A DNA stretch of 49,346 nt from positions 1 through 49,346 of the forward strand of contig JANBPK010001514.1 of the NCBI GenBank assembly GCA_027579435.1. Reading direction: 5' to 3'. Both the position numbers and the translations under genes were made by a program. The notes beneath the pieces are model-generated. The model was not told the origin of the DNA. It saw nothing but the letters and a program-made list of their open reading frames with translations, and did not search any database. Source of the stretch: Candolleomyces eurysporus. Its lineage: Eukaryota > Basidiomycota > Agaricomycetes > Agaricales > Psathyrellaceae. This document shows, in pieces, positions 11,395-22,814 of the stretch. Position 1 is the stretch's first letter. Each line of letters starts with the position of its first letter.

Positions 11395-12609
11395 GGCTGC
11401 AAATCGTGGACCCTCTATTTGTATTCTCTTCGCCGTATTTTCTCATGTGTGCGTATCGCATGATCACTCTTGCGAGCCTCAGTACATATGTCTAGACGAT
11501 GGATCCCATGGCACCCACCCCCAGTCCTGTGTCGACTAATTTATGTGCATTCCTTCGTTTTCTTCACGATGACAGAAATTACACTGACACAATTTCATAT
11601 CCTTCGTGCAAGGTAAATGTCCGGAATGGCTTGAATCATCAGATTCTAAGTGGCAGGCACCAATCCGACACCAATCAACGCTCAAGGTTGCTTTGACGAT
11701 TCAGCGTTTGTCTGCGGCATGAGACCCAAACAAAGCTACTTTGCGTGAAGATGACAAATAGTGCCATATTATCGTAGCTGATGGCCTCGATCTGAAAAAT
11801 CCCTAACACTGATACTCTATCGTCCTTGATTGCGGCTATGGTCCTGGACTTTCCGTGTCATGTTCAGACGGTATTAACTTGCTTCTAAGGCTAGGAGTGT
11901 GAATCATGAGGAGGAATGCGGATTGCTAACTCAATGTTTACCCTCTCCCTACTGTCCAACCTGCCGGTTCTTCTGCCAATGAGCGGCGCTTGTTATAGCG
12001 CCCGAGACACGAGGGTGACAAGCATTGGTTTCCGATCGATTCCGAAACCTGAGTTTGACACCATTGTGATGTTGAGTTTTCAAAGCAAATCATAGTGCCA
12101 GATAAGACGCGACTGAATGAAAACAGATGATAAGAACCCGTCAAGTCATTTAATATGGCTGTCTAATGACTCATGTGCGACCTTGTGACTATGGCATGTA
12201 ATGACTCCGAGGATACCTGACAGTAAATTAGTGTACCTAGCTGCCTTGACTGACCTCCAATTGCAGCAGCAAGAGCCCCAAAAATCAGTGACATTTGATC
12301 ATTCCAGCGCCTGCGCGCATATTTCTTGAATGATTTACATAACAAAGCAAGGTTTCAGCTGAAGAGCTTAAGGTCACTCGGACTCACCTCCGCTAAGCTG
12401 TATCGGTCGTGTGCACGCCCGTCCTGAAACACTACCTTTCTCCTTAATGGCCGACCTATGCCTAAGCTCGCGGTTGATTTGTATTCTAGTGTCACATGCG
12501 GGATCTTGTGGTCTGATGAGCCAACCCCTTGGTGAAAGTTAGCACATATAGTGCACAGATGGCAGAAAATATGGGACATGAAATACATGAGGCAAAGCCA
12601 TAGTTTGAA

Positions 12610-12616
12610 TATATAG
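12610..12616 (+). promoter_or_regulatory. TATA box of the secreted-protein gene at 12690
   Basis: TATATAG lies about 75 bases upstream of the ATG. The corresponding place in the duplicated unit A reads ATATTAAG, a weakened version. Confidence 0.45.
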
Positions 12617-12689
12617 TGCACGAAGACGCATCTCAAAGATCAACCTACCTCTAGTCACAGATACTTCTACCACATATTCCTCTCGAACG

Positions 12690-13485
12690 ATGCGGCTTAT
12701 AACCTTCTTGCTGTCGCTGCTAGTTTTTTNCGACGTGTGTCGCAGGCCTTCCCGCGGAGCAACCCTCCGAGGGACCTGCCCCTCCTGTCATCATGCTCAC
12801 CGTAGGGGGTGGAGAGGGTGGACCTATCACTTTCCCCGCTACCACATTCCCGGCAGCAATCGCTCGCAGGGATGGCGACAGCACGACCGATGCCATTCTA
12901 GTTGCTCGCCAGGGCCAAATTGTAGCTGGTCTCATCGTTGAAGGCATCGTCGGTCTTGTGGACTACGTTTTGGGCAAAATTGCCGACGATAAAGGAGTAA
13001 GTACTATGAGAGATCATTGCTGTTTTTNCGTCCTCTTACTGCTTAAAAATTCTTTAGGCCCGCGAAGATTACACTCGCGATTTTGTCGAAAATGCCGCGC
13101 AGCAATACCCGGGTTGGAATTGGGTGATTTGCCACGTTGAACACTCGTTCCAGTTTGACGGTGTTGAAGGCACGGATTGGGGTCGTGACCATGCAGATTT
13201 CCCTGTTTTCCTTGGAACGATTCGGTATGAGAGGCATATTCTCTCCAGTCTTAACCCATACATTAACATCTCTTGTCAGATACGATATTTACTGGTTCAA
13301 GTCCGGGACTTTTGTGAAAACGGGAGACGGAGGATGGATTAACGTAAGCATCCCAAATTATGTTCAGGTCTCTGGGAAGAATCACTGAATATCATTGCTG
13401 AATTCAACAGTGGGCTTACATCGGCAACATTCTCAGCAGGGTGGACACCTCAGATTCGAGCACCGTTGTTTTTGGCACTTGGTGA
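12690..13485 (+). CDS. small secreted protein, paralogue 3 of the local family
   Basis: Exons are 12690-12996, 13058-13224, 13280-13343 and 13411-13485, giving 203 residues if the N at 12730 is an extra character; counting it as a base breaks the frame after LLVF. A signal peptide (MRLITFLLSLLVF and on) is followed by a Pro/Gly-rich pro-region. A hydrophobic helix with GLIVEGIVGLVDYVLGKI comes next, then the family domain: YPGWNWVICHVEHS, FDGVEGTDWGRDH, DFPVF, YDIYWFKSGTF and GDGGWINWAYIGN. Intron positions and phases match the copies at 30064 and 39734. Unlike those copies there is no Arg-Arg pair before the domain (GARED instead), and the basic tail is missing; the protein ends FGTW. The gene lies in unit B of the tandem duplication. 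Its function is unknown. I could not assign the domain to a named family with certainty. Confidence 0.82.
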
Positions 13486-14371
13486 ACCGGCTTGTCATGC
13501 ACCTTCCTTTCAATTTCTCTTCTATCTATTCTCGCGTGTGTACGTATTAAGGTTTGATCCTTCTTTGATATTCTCTGTATATATTTCAGACGATGCGCCT
13601 GGGTCACCTAAAATATTAGTTTCGTGTCGATGATATGAGTTTTGTCGTTGAAATGGTTCGCCACGATGTCATTGATGATGCCGGGTCAACCGGCGGTCGC
13701 TGGGCCGACACCAAGCAGGCACAAATAGCCGCATCTATTCGCTCAAAGCGAGTCCTCATCTTAAGCTTGATCCTTCAAGCTTCAAGCTTCACATCTTACT
13801 ACGGCACGCATAAATGCGTATATATAATACAGACCCATCGGAAGAAGAAATTACGCGAAGCGACACCACGAATCGGTTTCAATTGTCTGTGAGTGTCGTT
13901 TCGGCAGTAAAGAAGTTGAAAGAACGCGAAAATTGATCACGCTGGTGATAGGCCATAGTGCCGTAGCTTCCCTATTTACTTTTTTTAAAGATGGGACCGA
14001 CGGGGGCGCACGCAAATCATGCAACAACCATTTTTCCGGTACATACCGCTCAGCTTTCACGGCCACTCCATCGTTCCCAATAACCCTGAAATGTTCGAGC
14101 TCTCTAACCCTTGCATTCCTTATCGAAATCAATTGGTTTGAACCGGCTTTATGAATCCAAATCCCGAAACGATACACCGCCCCTTGACCGACCAACCTGA
14201 AGCAAGATTCCACTCCTTAAACTGAATCCTAGCTGACCACAATTCGAATGCTCCAGGCTAAAATCCCTGACTGGGTACGTCTCCACGGACTTCCTAATTT
14301 CTCGGAAAGAATTCGGAGCCCATTCATTATTTAATTCTGGGTCGTGGACTCCCTGGTTCTGTATCTTCACG
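13486..14371. other. intergenic stretch between secreted-protein gene and esterase gene
   Basis: No supported gene. The sequence contains 3' sequence of the duplicated unit, a TATATAATA-type motif near 13820 and the promoter of the esterase. The frames at 13851-14213 (-) and 14149-14400 (-) look random. Confidence 0.45.
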
Positions 14372-15645
14372 ATGATCTCCTCACTTGTCCTGCTAACCAT
14401 TCTTACGTTCCACTCAGTCGCAGCAGTTCCGCCTTACGGTCAATGTAGGCTGTCTTTTGACTTGCAATGTCGGCAGCGAGCCTTACTTTCATCTAGGTGG
14501 CGGTCAGGGCTATGCCGGGTCGACCCAGTGTGACCCTGGCTACGTCTGCGTCAAACTTAACGATTGTGCGTTTGAAATTTCCCCGTAGACCCTGCTCTCA
14601 CCCAAAGATTGTAGGGTATTCGCAGTGCCAGCCTGGTGGTAGTACTCCGACCCCGGTGCCTACCACTAGCACACCGGTTATTACGCCGACAGTGACCCCG
14701 ACAACCTCGTCTAGCACCCCGACTGGCACAGCAGGTCCTCCGGCTCCCAGCATCCCAGCTGGAACCCTCACTCGCTTGACCGATTTTGGAACAAATCCCT
14801 CGAATGTTGGGATCTTCGTGTACAAGCCTACGAGCGTGAAGGTGAACCCCGGCTTACTCCTTGCATTGCATGGATGCGGTGGTACTGCTCAGGTGCGCAC
14901 CATAATCTTCATCATTTCCGTTTCTTTTCTTCTAATCTCCTTCGACATCTAGCAATACTTTAGCGGGTCCGGCTTCCGTCAACTCGCTGACCAACGAGGA
15001 TTCATGGTCATTTATGGTTCCGCAGCAAACGATATGAACTGCTGGGACGTTACCGGTGCCAATTCGTTGACGCACGACGGTGGAGGTGACTCTAGAGCTC
15101 TCGCCTCCGCCGTACGCTACGCCCTATCCAACTGGGGCGTCAACCCCGACAAAGTCTTCGTCACCGGCACATCTTCCGGCGCGATGATGACCAACGTTAT
15201 GGCTGGCGTATACCCCGACCTTATCAAGGGAGGTGCTGTTTTCGCGGGTGTTGCGATGGGCTGTCTCTCCCGAGGCAATGCCCCCGTCTTCCCTGCCGAC
15301 CCGTGCGCCGCTGGACAGGTCAGCCGCACCGCACAACAGTGGGGAGACCGCGTTCGCCAGGCTTATCCAGGATACACCGGCCCGTATCCTAAGATGCAGC
15401 TGTGGCACGGAACGTCGGACCCTGTTCTCAATTACACCAATCTTAACGAGGAGGTCAAGCAGTGGACCAATATCCACTCGTATGCTCAAACTGCGACGAC
15501 GACAAGCAGCGGAGTTCCCCGCCAGAACTGGTCCAAGTCCGTGTATGGGTCGGGCCTCGTGGAGAGCTATACGGGCCAGGGATCTGGCCACGGTTTACCA
15601 GAGTCTGGTACTGAGGCATCAGCTATCGATTTCTTCGGATTGTAA
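14372..15645 (+). CDS. secreted CBM1-CE1 carbohydrate esterase (acetyl xylan/feruloyl esterase type)
   Basis: Four exons, 14372-14444, 14497-14565, 14615-14892 and 14953-15645, encode 370 residues. A signal peptide (MISSLVLLTILTF and on) is followed by a family 1 cellulose-binding module split by two introns: YGQC, CGGQGYAGSTQCDPGYVC and NDWYSQC. The acceptor after GATTGTAG is the only one that restores the W-Y-S-Q-C end of the module. A Pro/Thr/Ser linker of about 50 residues leads to an esterase of the CE1/PHB-depolymerase type. The nucleophile motif is GTSSG, the acid lies in HGTSDPVLNY and the His in GSGHGLP; LLLALHGCGG forms the oxyanion strand. The enzyme should remove acetyl or feruloyl groups from hemicellulose while bound to cellulose. 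The exact substrate cannot be read from the sequence. Confidence 0.94.
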
Positions 15646-15853
15646 CGGTTTTGACTAGTTTTATGATATTACACAATCCTATTCGAGTTGCAGACTCACG
15701 TTGAGATAGCTCGCATCGAATAAGTCATAGAAGAGCGTGGAAGGGGAGGTTCGTTCAATGAGGATAGAACCAATCAAAAAGTTAATGGGTTGAGAGTAGT
15801 CCTGTCTATATAAGTTAGTACAACAGCTATGGAAACAGATCAAGTATCGAAAT

Positions 15854-18778
15854 CTATATCTTCAGCCTCATTTTCTTCTTAGGCTTCTCCCGCACCGGTT
15901 CACTATTCTCCCCCGTTCTTTTCCTCTTCTTCCCTCCGAGCCTCCACCGTTCCTCTAATGTTTGTAAAAGGTCAACAGGGGACATCTTCCTCGTCAGCTG
16001 CTTCAGCAATTCGATATTCAGAGTTGCGATGGAATGCCCCTCGGAATCTGGATCTTCCTCCAAACAGCGCTTGAGATTCGCGTCAGCGGGGAACGAAGTG
16101 ATCACCCGAAGCACGCTGCATGCGCCAGCATCTAAACGTCTATCGGGTAGACTTTGAAGCAGAGTTCTGGTCACTTCGCATAGGTCAGGGTGACTGACGG
16201 GCGAGTACCGTTTTCCTTCCTAAACGGGTTCAGTTAGATGTCTCGGCAAACATATTCATCATAGCAAGCTCACCTTATCGACAAAGTAAAACGACGGCGT
16301 AACGCTCCTCATGGCCTGCCTCAACACAGGCCTAGTCATCGACCCATTCTTCCCGGACGTATACTTATTCTGCACGGCAGCCCAAATCCTTGACCCATCC
16401 TCGAGCCTGAGTACGAACATGATATCCGGACCCATCGAGTTATGCGGGAAGCACAACGCAGCGTGGCACCCAGCGTCCAACCAGATTGACGTCTCTTCCG
16501 GTGATTTGACATTTACACCAAGCGTCAAGGAAGGCCCAGATGAGGCAAAGAATCGAACAGAGCTTTCTTCTATTATGCCCTGGCCGTTCCGGTATAGAGC
16601 GACCAGTTCGGCCTCGAGGTTAGCCCAAGGTGGTGGAGTCCCAACGAACGAGAACACATCGCTCAGAGGGCGTTTCTTGGAAAACGCCATGTCGAGGCAG
16701 AATGCGATATAGTTCTCGAACCCGTTAGAAAGCTGATCGTGTACTTTAATCCGGTTCGCGAAGTACTTGTAGTTGGTGCTGTGGTTTTTNGTTGATCCAG
16801 TGCGTGGCGGCGAGGAGGACGAGTGGTTCGTCTACGGCGACAGTTTTGGTCTCAGAGTCGACGAATCGGGCGAAGCCGTACTCTACGTATGTCTCTTCGT
16901 CTGTCCCAAGGGCTGTGGGTAGGCTGGCTCTCATGAAATAGTGGGCGCTGATTTCATGGATCTTGTTCAGCATATCAGTGTCTGCTCGTGCCGCGTCAAC
17001 GATGGAAACGGGAGAGAAGGGAGATCGAACTTACTTTTCTTAAGTTTGGAAAAGTCTAGTCTATAATGAGATAGGACTGGTAAATTGTCTTGTTGTTCCT
17101 GCTCGACGTATTCCCGGCCATCCGTGACTCCGAAGCCAGAAAAGTGAAGGATGTAGGCATTAAGCAGGGAATGTGGTTGCCGGAAGCCATTTAGAAGTAG
17201 CTCGGACACATATCCTGTTGTAAAACGATGCCTAAATCGGACATGGTCAGACGCGGATATTATACGAAAAGGTATCGCTTACCGTCCATGTAACCAGTAC
17301 CACAGGCGTTCAAGGAGTCGCTTACCTGACTCACTTGCCAGGTACTCTGAGGGAAGGTATTTTCTAAGGTACGCTTCTTGGACATCCACATGATCGAAGG
17401 CGCCAGTATCGGAGCACCAACGATATCGAGAATCTTTCATGATTGCAGATGTCATGGCCTGGTCTACAACATCTTTCGATATCCCAGTGCCCGCAACGAC
17501 CATGAAAACACCATGCCCACTGGATTGGCTCTCCCATGCGCGAACAATCTCGCGGAGGACAGGCCGGTGAGCCCCGTTGTTGTCCGAGCGGAAGGACGTC
17601 TGGAGCTGAGAAGCAGCATATTGCGCCTCGTCCAGCACACAGAATAGGGGAGTTTGAGTACCGTCAACCATTGCCCGCTCGAAACAGAGGTTCCGTACGG
17701 AGGTAAGTAGTTCCCTGGTTTTGGAGTTGATGAACGCGTCGGAAGCTGGGGATAGCTTGCACGAAAGGTCCTCGAAGACATCCCATACATGAGGATGCAC
17801 GAAGGATGGCTGGAGCTGGAATAGCAACCAGCGCTGCTTGTAAACGCGATCGTCAGCTTCGCCCTGCTCATTCATAATCTCTGCAAAGAGATGGAAGATG
17901 ATGAGACGTGACAGGAAAATCTGGCGAAAGATCCTGCTTGCGATCTTCCTGTTGGCTTCTAGTGAGTTTTCGTATGTCGAAGATGTCGCTGGGGGGAGAT
18001 TTCGATGAAAGTTGAATGAATCAGGTATCCGTGTTCGAATAGCGTTCTGGACATCACTGGAACCGAGCAAACTGGAGTCTATGAGAGAGGTGAAGTAGAA
18101 TCCCCAATTCTCGCACAATCCCTCGAGCAACAGACGCGTTTTTCCAGAACCAGAGGTATTTACGAGAAAGCTGTGGATATGTCAATCCCATATACACCCA
18201 CAAACGACCATGACTCACGTATGATTGTACGGCATAAAGATATTCTGTATCCTCTCCCTCAACTTGTGGTCCACCGCAAAAGACCCCAGGTTATGGAGCA
18301 GCAGATTCGGTTTGCCTTTTGGACTTGGGATGTTCAAATCTACGAGGTGCTTGACGATCTCTGGTGATAGGTCCTTGCTGTTGGGGTTCCATGACGCAAA
18401 CGACAGCTCTCCCGCGACTAGTCGCGTCAACGATGGTCGCAACGTGGTCAAGAATGCTTGCACGCTACGCTCAATCGCGTCGTCGTTATGAAGGCTTGGC
18501 TCTGGGCTTGCATCTGCGCGAACGTTCAGCATACATTCAAGGTAACACGCTAGAAACGCACTCCAATTCCGAATCACGTCGTACTTCTGCAGTGTATGCG
18601 CTCTCTTCAGGCTCTCGTAAAGGTCTCGATTGACAGAAAGCGCGGTGATACAGGCTTGAAGGGTCTCAAAGGCCGTATATCGCTTCCTCCAGATATGCCA
18701 GAGGATATGGGACGCCTCTTCCAACACGTCAATGTCGAACTTGGCGACCGACTTGTATATTTCCGCGTCATTAGTCAC
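15854..18778 (-). CDS. Crinkler/RHS-type P-loop NTPase fused to a nuclease-like domain; 5' end unresolved
   Basis: Exons on the minus strand are about 18777-18219, 18170-17283, 17231-17035, 16981-16274 and 16219-15854, roughly 900 residues. The N-terminal part is helical. Walker A is NTSGSGKTR, created across the first intron. Walker B is FCVLDEAQYA. The C-terminal region has GPDIMFVLRLEDGSRIWAAV followed by QNK, a D...QxK pattern like PD-(D/E)XK nucleases, and a Lys/Arg-rich end (KKRKR, KPKKKMR). This order is that of the NTPase-nuclease proteins related to Crinkler and trypanosome RHS proteins, which spread with transposons and are widespread in basidiomycetes. The N at 16790 beside a T-run must be an extra character; without it the frame is open. 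No ATG starts the first exon seen; an upstream piece ending HCPGAHFFPRPR (about 18950-18834) reads well but does not join by a standard GT-AG intron. The gene is divergent from the Cys-repeat gene. Confidence 0.72.
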
Positions 18779-18851
18779 TGTATGCTTTGAGGTCAGCGTT
18801 CATGGCACCCTGGAGACGTGTAGGATGACTCACTCGAGGTCTAGGGAAAAA

Positions 18852-18874
18852 ATGAGCACCTGGACAGTGCTCAT
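18852..18874. other. perfect 8-bp palindrome between divergent genes
   Basis: ATGAGCAC and GTGCTCAT flank seven bases. The site lies in the shared 5' region of the NTPase gene (-) and the Cys-repeat gene (+), so it could be a regulator site. It also overlaps a possible coding exon of the NTPase gene, so the symmetry may be chance. Confidence 0.3.
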
Positions 18875-18907
18875 TCTCGCGCGTTGGGAGTGGCTTGGTG
18901 CTCGACG

Positions 18908-19087
18908 ATGACGGCGACGAGCATCCCTGATGGCAACTTCCCCAAACTGGTCATGAGGCCAAATAGGGGCATCAACTGCCAATTAGAGCCTATTTTTTTT
19001 CAGTCCGACGACGACGTGGACGTCGGGAAGGAAAACGGCCTGGACCACCCCTTTTGGCTGTCTCTGTCCATGAACGACGAATCGATG
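18908..19087 (+). other. possible upstream exon of the Cys-repeat gene
   Basis: An open frame of exactly 60 codons starts at ATG 18908 and ends in frame at GATG|GTGAGT, a strong donor in phase 0, like every intron of the gene at 19266. It contains acidic residues (QSDDDVDVGKENG). Splicing to the first AG (19143) hits a stop after eight codons. Joining to the CAG before 19293 would keep the frame but needs an intron of about 205 nt. It overlaps, on the other strand, the possible first exon of the NTPase gene. At most one of the two is likely real. Confidence 0.3.
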
Positions 19088-19265
19088 GTGAGTTCGCTGT
19101 TCTGGCCGTTCATTCGACGTCGCTAACCTCCAATATATGACAGCGCTTATCGTCATCGATAACCCCGTGAACGTGAACGCCTCGTGTCGTAGTTGAGGCA
19201 ACATGCTGGCACACAGCGCGTATTTAAGCGGGTCCATCGATGTATGCCTTTTCTCCTACCGAATA

Positions 19266-22200
19266 ATGGTCTCTGATAACATGCATATCCAGCCGCCTCA
19301 CAGGGTTCCATCTCATGAACGAGCACCACTGCCAGCCAAATCAGGGGCTGGCCAAGCGATCCCATCGCAAACGAGAGCGAGGGGAGGTCCACAACCTCCA
19401 CCTTTACCTGGCCGATCTGGGGTACATAGCCTTTATCCAATTCCTGTAAGGTTCAACGATACCGATCTTCTGAAACTTGGCTGAGATTTCCATCCAGAAT
19501 CATATGAAGGCGAATATGGTAAATATTCTGGTAACCATTGCATGTATTATGTAGCGCTTAAATGGCGTTTTAGGCTCTTGGAATATCGCCTTCAACACGG
19601 CTTGTGCCCGTGCGGCAAGCTGGCATCCCGAGGATGGGATCTCAGACAGTGAGTCAGCCTCATATCTCAGCCCAGTCTCAATGCTGACCTCGAGAAGAAG
19701 CAGCTAGACCTCATGATGGGACATAGATTGCGATCTTGTGCTGCAATGAACTGTAGTTTCATTCTACCTGCCGATTACCCTCATCTTCGATGTCCATTAT
19801 GTCGAGCGAAGAACGTCCCAAGAAGACCTGAGCTCCAGAGGGTGCTGACTGCAGCACAATTGGCGGCGAAACAGATGGGATATCGCCCGCCGCCACTAGG
19901 GCCTCAACTGTCCCTACCACCCCCTTCTGCTGCTCCGACGGTGCCTCCACCCGTTGTCAAGTCAGAGCCCGATATCGATGCAGATCTAGCGCTTCAAGCG
20001 TTGTTGAAGGTAAGTAGATGCCTCTAACCCTATCTATTGGTTGCTTAATCGAAAAATTTTCCCAAGTCGGGTTCCGATGAGGAGCCCGATGGAGACCTTG
20101 ATATCATCGACCTATCGTACCCAGACGTACGTAGCCTAACTCTCGTTCACCGCATTGCGCTGACGTTCTCACCTAGGTCGAACTCTCGTATCCNACTCCG
20201 GGCCCAGCGCCTGCGCCTGCACCTGTACCCCCGCCTCCTACACGTGTGCCNGCGGCCCTTCCTGTCGTCAAGACAGAACGTAGATCGCCCAACCNTCCTT
20301 CTCGGCCACCGCCAATCCCACCTCTTCCCACTAGAAAGCGAAGGAAAGTGTCTCATGACGCTACCGCCGCCCCAGCACCAGTCCAGCCACCTCGGCCTGT
20401 CTACCTCCCTCCAACGCCTANTGTCTCCAGCGCCAGTCCAGTCCACTCAGCCTGTCTACCTCCCTCCAACACCTATGTCTCCAGCGCCAGTCCAACCCAC
20501 TCAGCCTGTCTACCTCCCTCCAACGCCTATATCCCCTGTCCCACCACTGCCGTCGAGGCCTAGACCACCCCAGCCGATGACGCCCTCGCCGATGAGAGTG
20601 TCCAAAGTCTGCTCGGGGTCCGATTGCACGAGTCCCATCGACGCAAGCACCTCCGCTTCGAGATGCATGGCCTGTATCTCGAAGGACTGGAAGGCCAAGA
20701 GGGCTGGGGCAGTAAGCGCCGGGATAGCCACAACAGCAAAACGAAGGCAGTCGAAAGCGGTCTCATGGGCAGATCGTGGCGAAGAACACGATGAATTCAA
20801 CTTTACCAAGATTTTGGAAGAGGTCGATCAGAATGATGCCTCTGCCGAGAGTACGCCTTCTCGGTCTACCACCCCCACTTCTATCTCGGGATGGGATAGT
20901 GAGCTTACTGACCTCACCGAAAGTGAGGAAGAGGATAGTAACAGCAGTGATCCCGAGTCGGGATCGGAATCGGAAGCATCGTCGTCCGGTAGTACGAAGG
21001 TGAAAGACGTGTTTAATTTCAGAGGAAAGACAGCGTCTAACAGCTCTGTATTACTTTAGGAGGCACCTCCCCCGGTTCGCACCGGACTAAAAATCAAGAT
21101 CCGCATCCCCGCTAAAATCCAGGCCGAACAGAGCACCGTAGTGGTTCCACCGGAGCCTCTTGTGCCTAGCGATATTCCACCACTACCACAGAGGAAGTTA
21201 ACGACCCCACTGACTCGAAGCCCGTCGGCTTCTGCGTCCTCTGGCACCCATTCACAGTCCCCATCCATACTCACGCCTCTACCCAGCGGTTCCAGCTCGG
21301 ACGATGCCAGTCCACCAGTCCAGTCTGCACCAGACGGCAGTCGAATATGCGCATCCTCTAGATGCAGCAGCGTTCTCCCCCCGGATTATCACTGGAAGAC
21401 CTGCGTGCCTTGCAGAGCGACCGCTCGGGGGTATCAGAGGAAGCGGCAGAATATTCAAGGAAAGCATTCGAGGCTCGAACTCGAGCTGGAGCAGCATTTG
21501 GCTGAGAATCCTCCAGAGCCTGAACCGGCAGAGGGAGAGGTCCCATCGTCTTCGCCGACGGTGGCGGCGGACGCACCTTTATCGCTGACGCGGAAGGGCC
21601 CTACCAAGAAGAATAAGCGCCTCAAGATAAAGGTATGCTTCCATTCGACTCATTCCCCGTATAAGTTCGCTAAGTGTCCGATTTTGCGATGGCAGATCGA
21701 TATGGATCCATTTGACGACGACGACCCCAGCCACAACCTCGTCCCGGGGGCCCGACAGTGTACGTCGAAGGAGTGCAATTATATCGTTCCTTCCGCTGAG
21801 GAATATTCGTGGAAATTGTGCTCTAAATGTCGGGAACGGGCGAAAAATGGCAAGTTGCGTAGGTCTGGGGTTGAGATTCCTATAGATGCTCCCCCGAAGC
21901 AGTTCAAGCATGAGATTACCGGTCCTAAGGCTGTCGCTGTACGTACCCTCTGTACCCTACTTGATATTGTGAGATCGGCAACTGATCTGGTCGATCTCTT
22001 TCCTTGTATTGAATAGATGAAGCAAGCCGACGGACGGTGCCTGAGCTTTGATTGTGGCATGCTCATCAGTGCTGAATCCAAGTACCCGTATTGCCGGCAG
22101 TGTCGACTGCGCGATTGGAAGCATAAACGAAGGGTCCTGCGTGCGCAGGCCAAACGTGCGCTCGAGGGCGGCAGTGAAAGTAAGGGTGGCGATGAGGAGG

Positions 22201-22814
22201 AAGGGGGCAGTGAAAAGGATGGCGAGGAGGAACCTTCTCCATCGAAACGGCTATCTATCAAAATCCCGGCACTCAAGAACCGTCTATCCAAACCTATCAA
22301 ACCCCGCCCACCGACGCCTTATCCAGAGTACAAAAACCTGGCTGCCCTCCTCAACAATTTCCGCGTCCTAGCCCAAAACTTCTTCTATGCCCAGACCATG
22401 CATTTCGCGCATAACACACCCAAGCCGGACACCCTTTCCATATTCATTTTCGACGGCGAGTTCACCGCTGTTGCGCCTGATTACGACGTCCTCAATCGGA
22501 AAGAGGCGAATCAGATGGTTATGCACATCATGCACGCGGTTCGGGACGTCGCGAAATTGCAGATTGGGCCCCAAAGATTTGTGACGGTGTTCAACCATGG
22601 TGCCGTAACAAGGTTCACTTGTAAGAGGGAGCCACAGACCGAGACATTTGTGGTGCAAGATAAAAGTGGGGGCGGTGAAGGGAAGAAGGTGGTGAAGGCG
22701 AAGAGTTATAATAAGGTTATGGATGGGGAGCTGGAAGTTGCGGTGTTTGCGGATAAGAGTCATCCGTTTATTCCTGGGGAGAGGACAGTTGTAAGGGTGA
22801 GGTTGGTTGGGTAA
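19266..22814 (+). CDS. large protein with five Cys4 zinc-binding-like repeats
   Basis: Exons are 19266-19445, 19498-19518, 19574-19648, 19695-20009, 20067-20126, 20177-20999, 21060-21632, 21696-21938 and 22017-22814, about 1028 residues. All introns are phase 0. Each of five exons carries one repeat of the form C-x4-C-x(10-15)-C-x2-C followed by basic residues: CAAMNC...CPLCR, CSGSDC...CMAC, CASSRC...CVPCR, CTSKEC...CSKCR and CLSFDC...CRQCR. Spacers are Pro-rich or acidic and include recurring LKIKI/RLSIKI strands and two psi-K-x-E sites (VKSEP, VKTER). A roughly 165-residue C-terminal domain from YPEYKNL on is not recognised. The N at 20421 must be an extra character; those at 20194, 20251 and 20295 replace bases. 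A nuclear, DNA- or protein-binding role is suggested by the zinc-like repeats and basic segments, but this is inference. The exact donor of the second exon (19518 or 19530) and the 5' end are uncertain. Confidence 0.75.
20366..20528 (+). repeat. three tandem 54-bp repeats coding PVYLPPTP units
   Basis: Three copies of an 18-residue unit, with core PAPVQ...PVYLPPTP, lie within exon 6 of the Cys-repeat gene. The second copy begins at the N at 20421. The units are close to identical at the DNA level, so copy number may vary between strains. Confidence 0.85.

Larger units (their letters stand above)
10320..13485 (+). repeat. tandem duplication of a secreted-protein gene and its upstream region
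   Basis: Unit A (about 10320-11394) and unit B (about 11983-13485) match along their length. Both start with GCGCTTGTTATAGCGCCC, itself a short palindrome. Both share a diverged 650-bp upstream region, for example the segments around CCAACCC(C/T)TTGGTG and ATGAGGCAAA. Both end in the same three 3' exons. Unit A lacks about 500 bp that in unit B contain exon 1; a CA repeat is found at that point. Divergence between the units is moderate, so the duplication is not very recent. Confidence 0.75.

Noticed and set aside
12690..12996. Frameshift pseudogene call for secreted paralogue 3
   Set aside because: The only break is the N at 12730 beside a T-run; ignoring it restores a normal signal peptide and pro-region.
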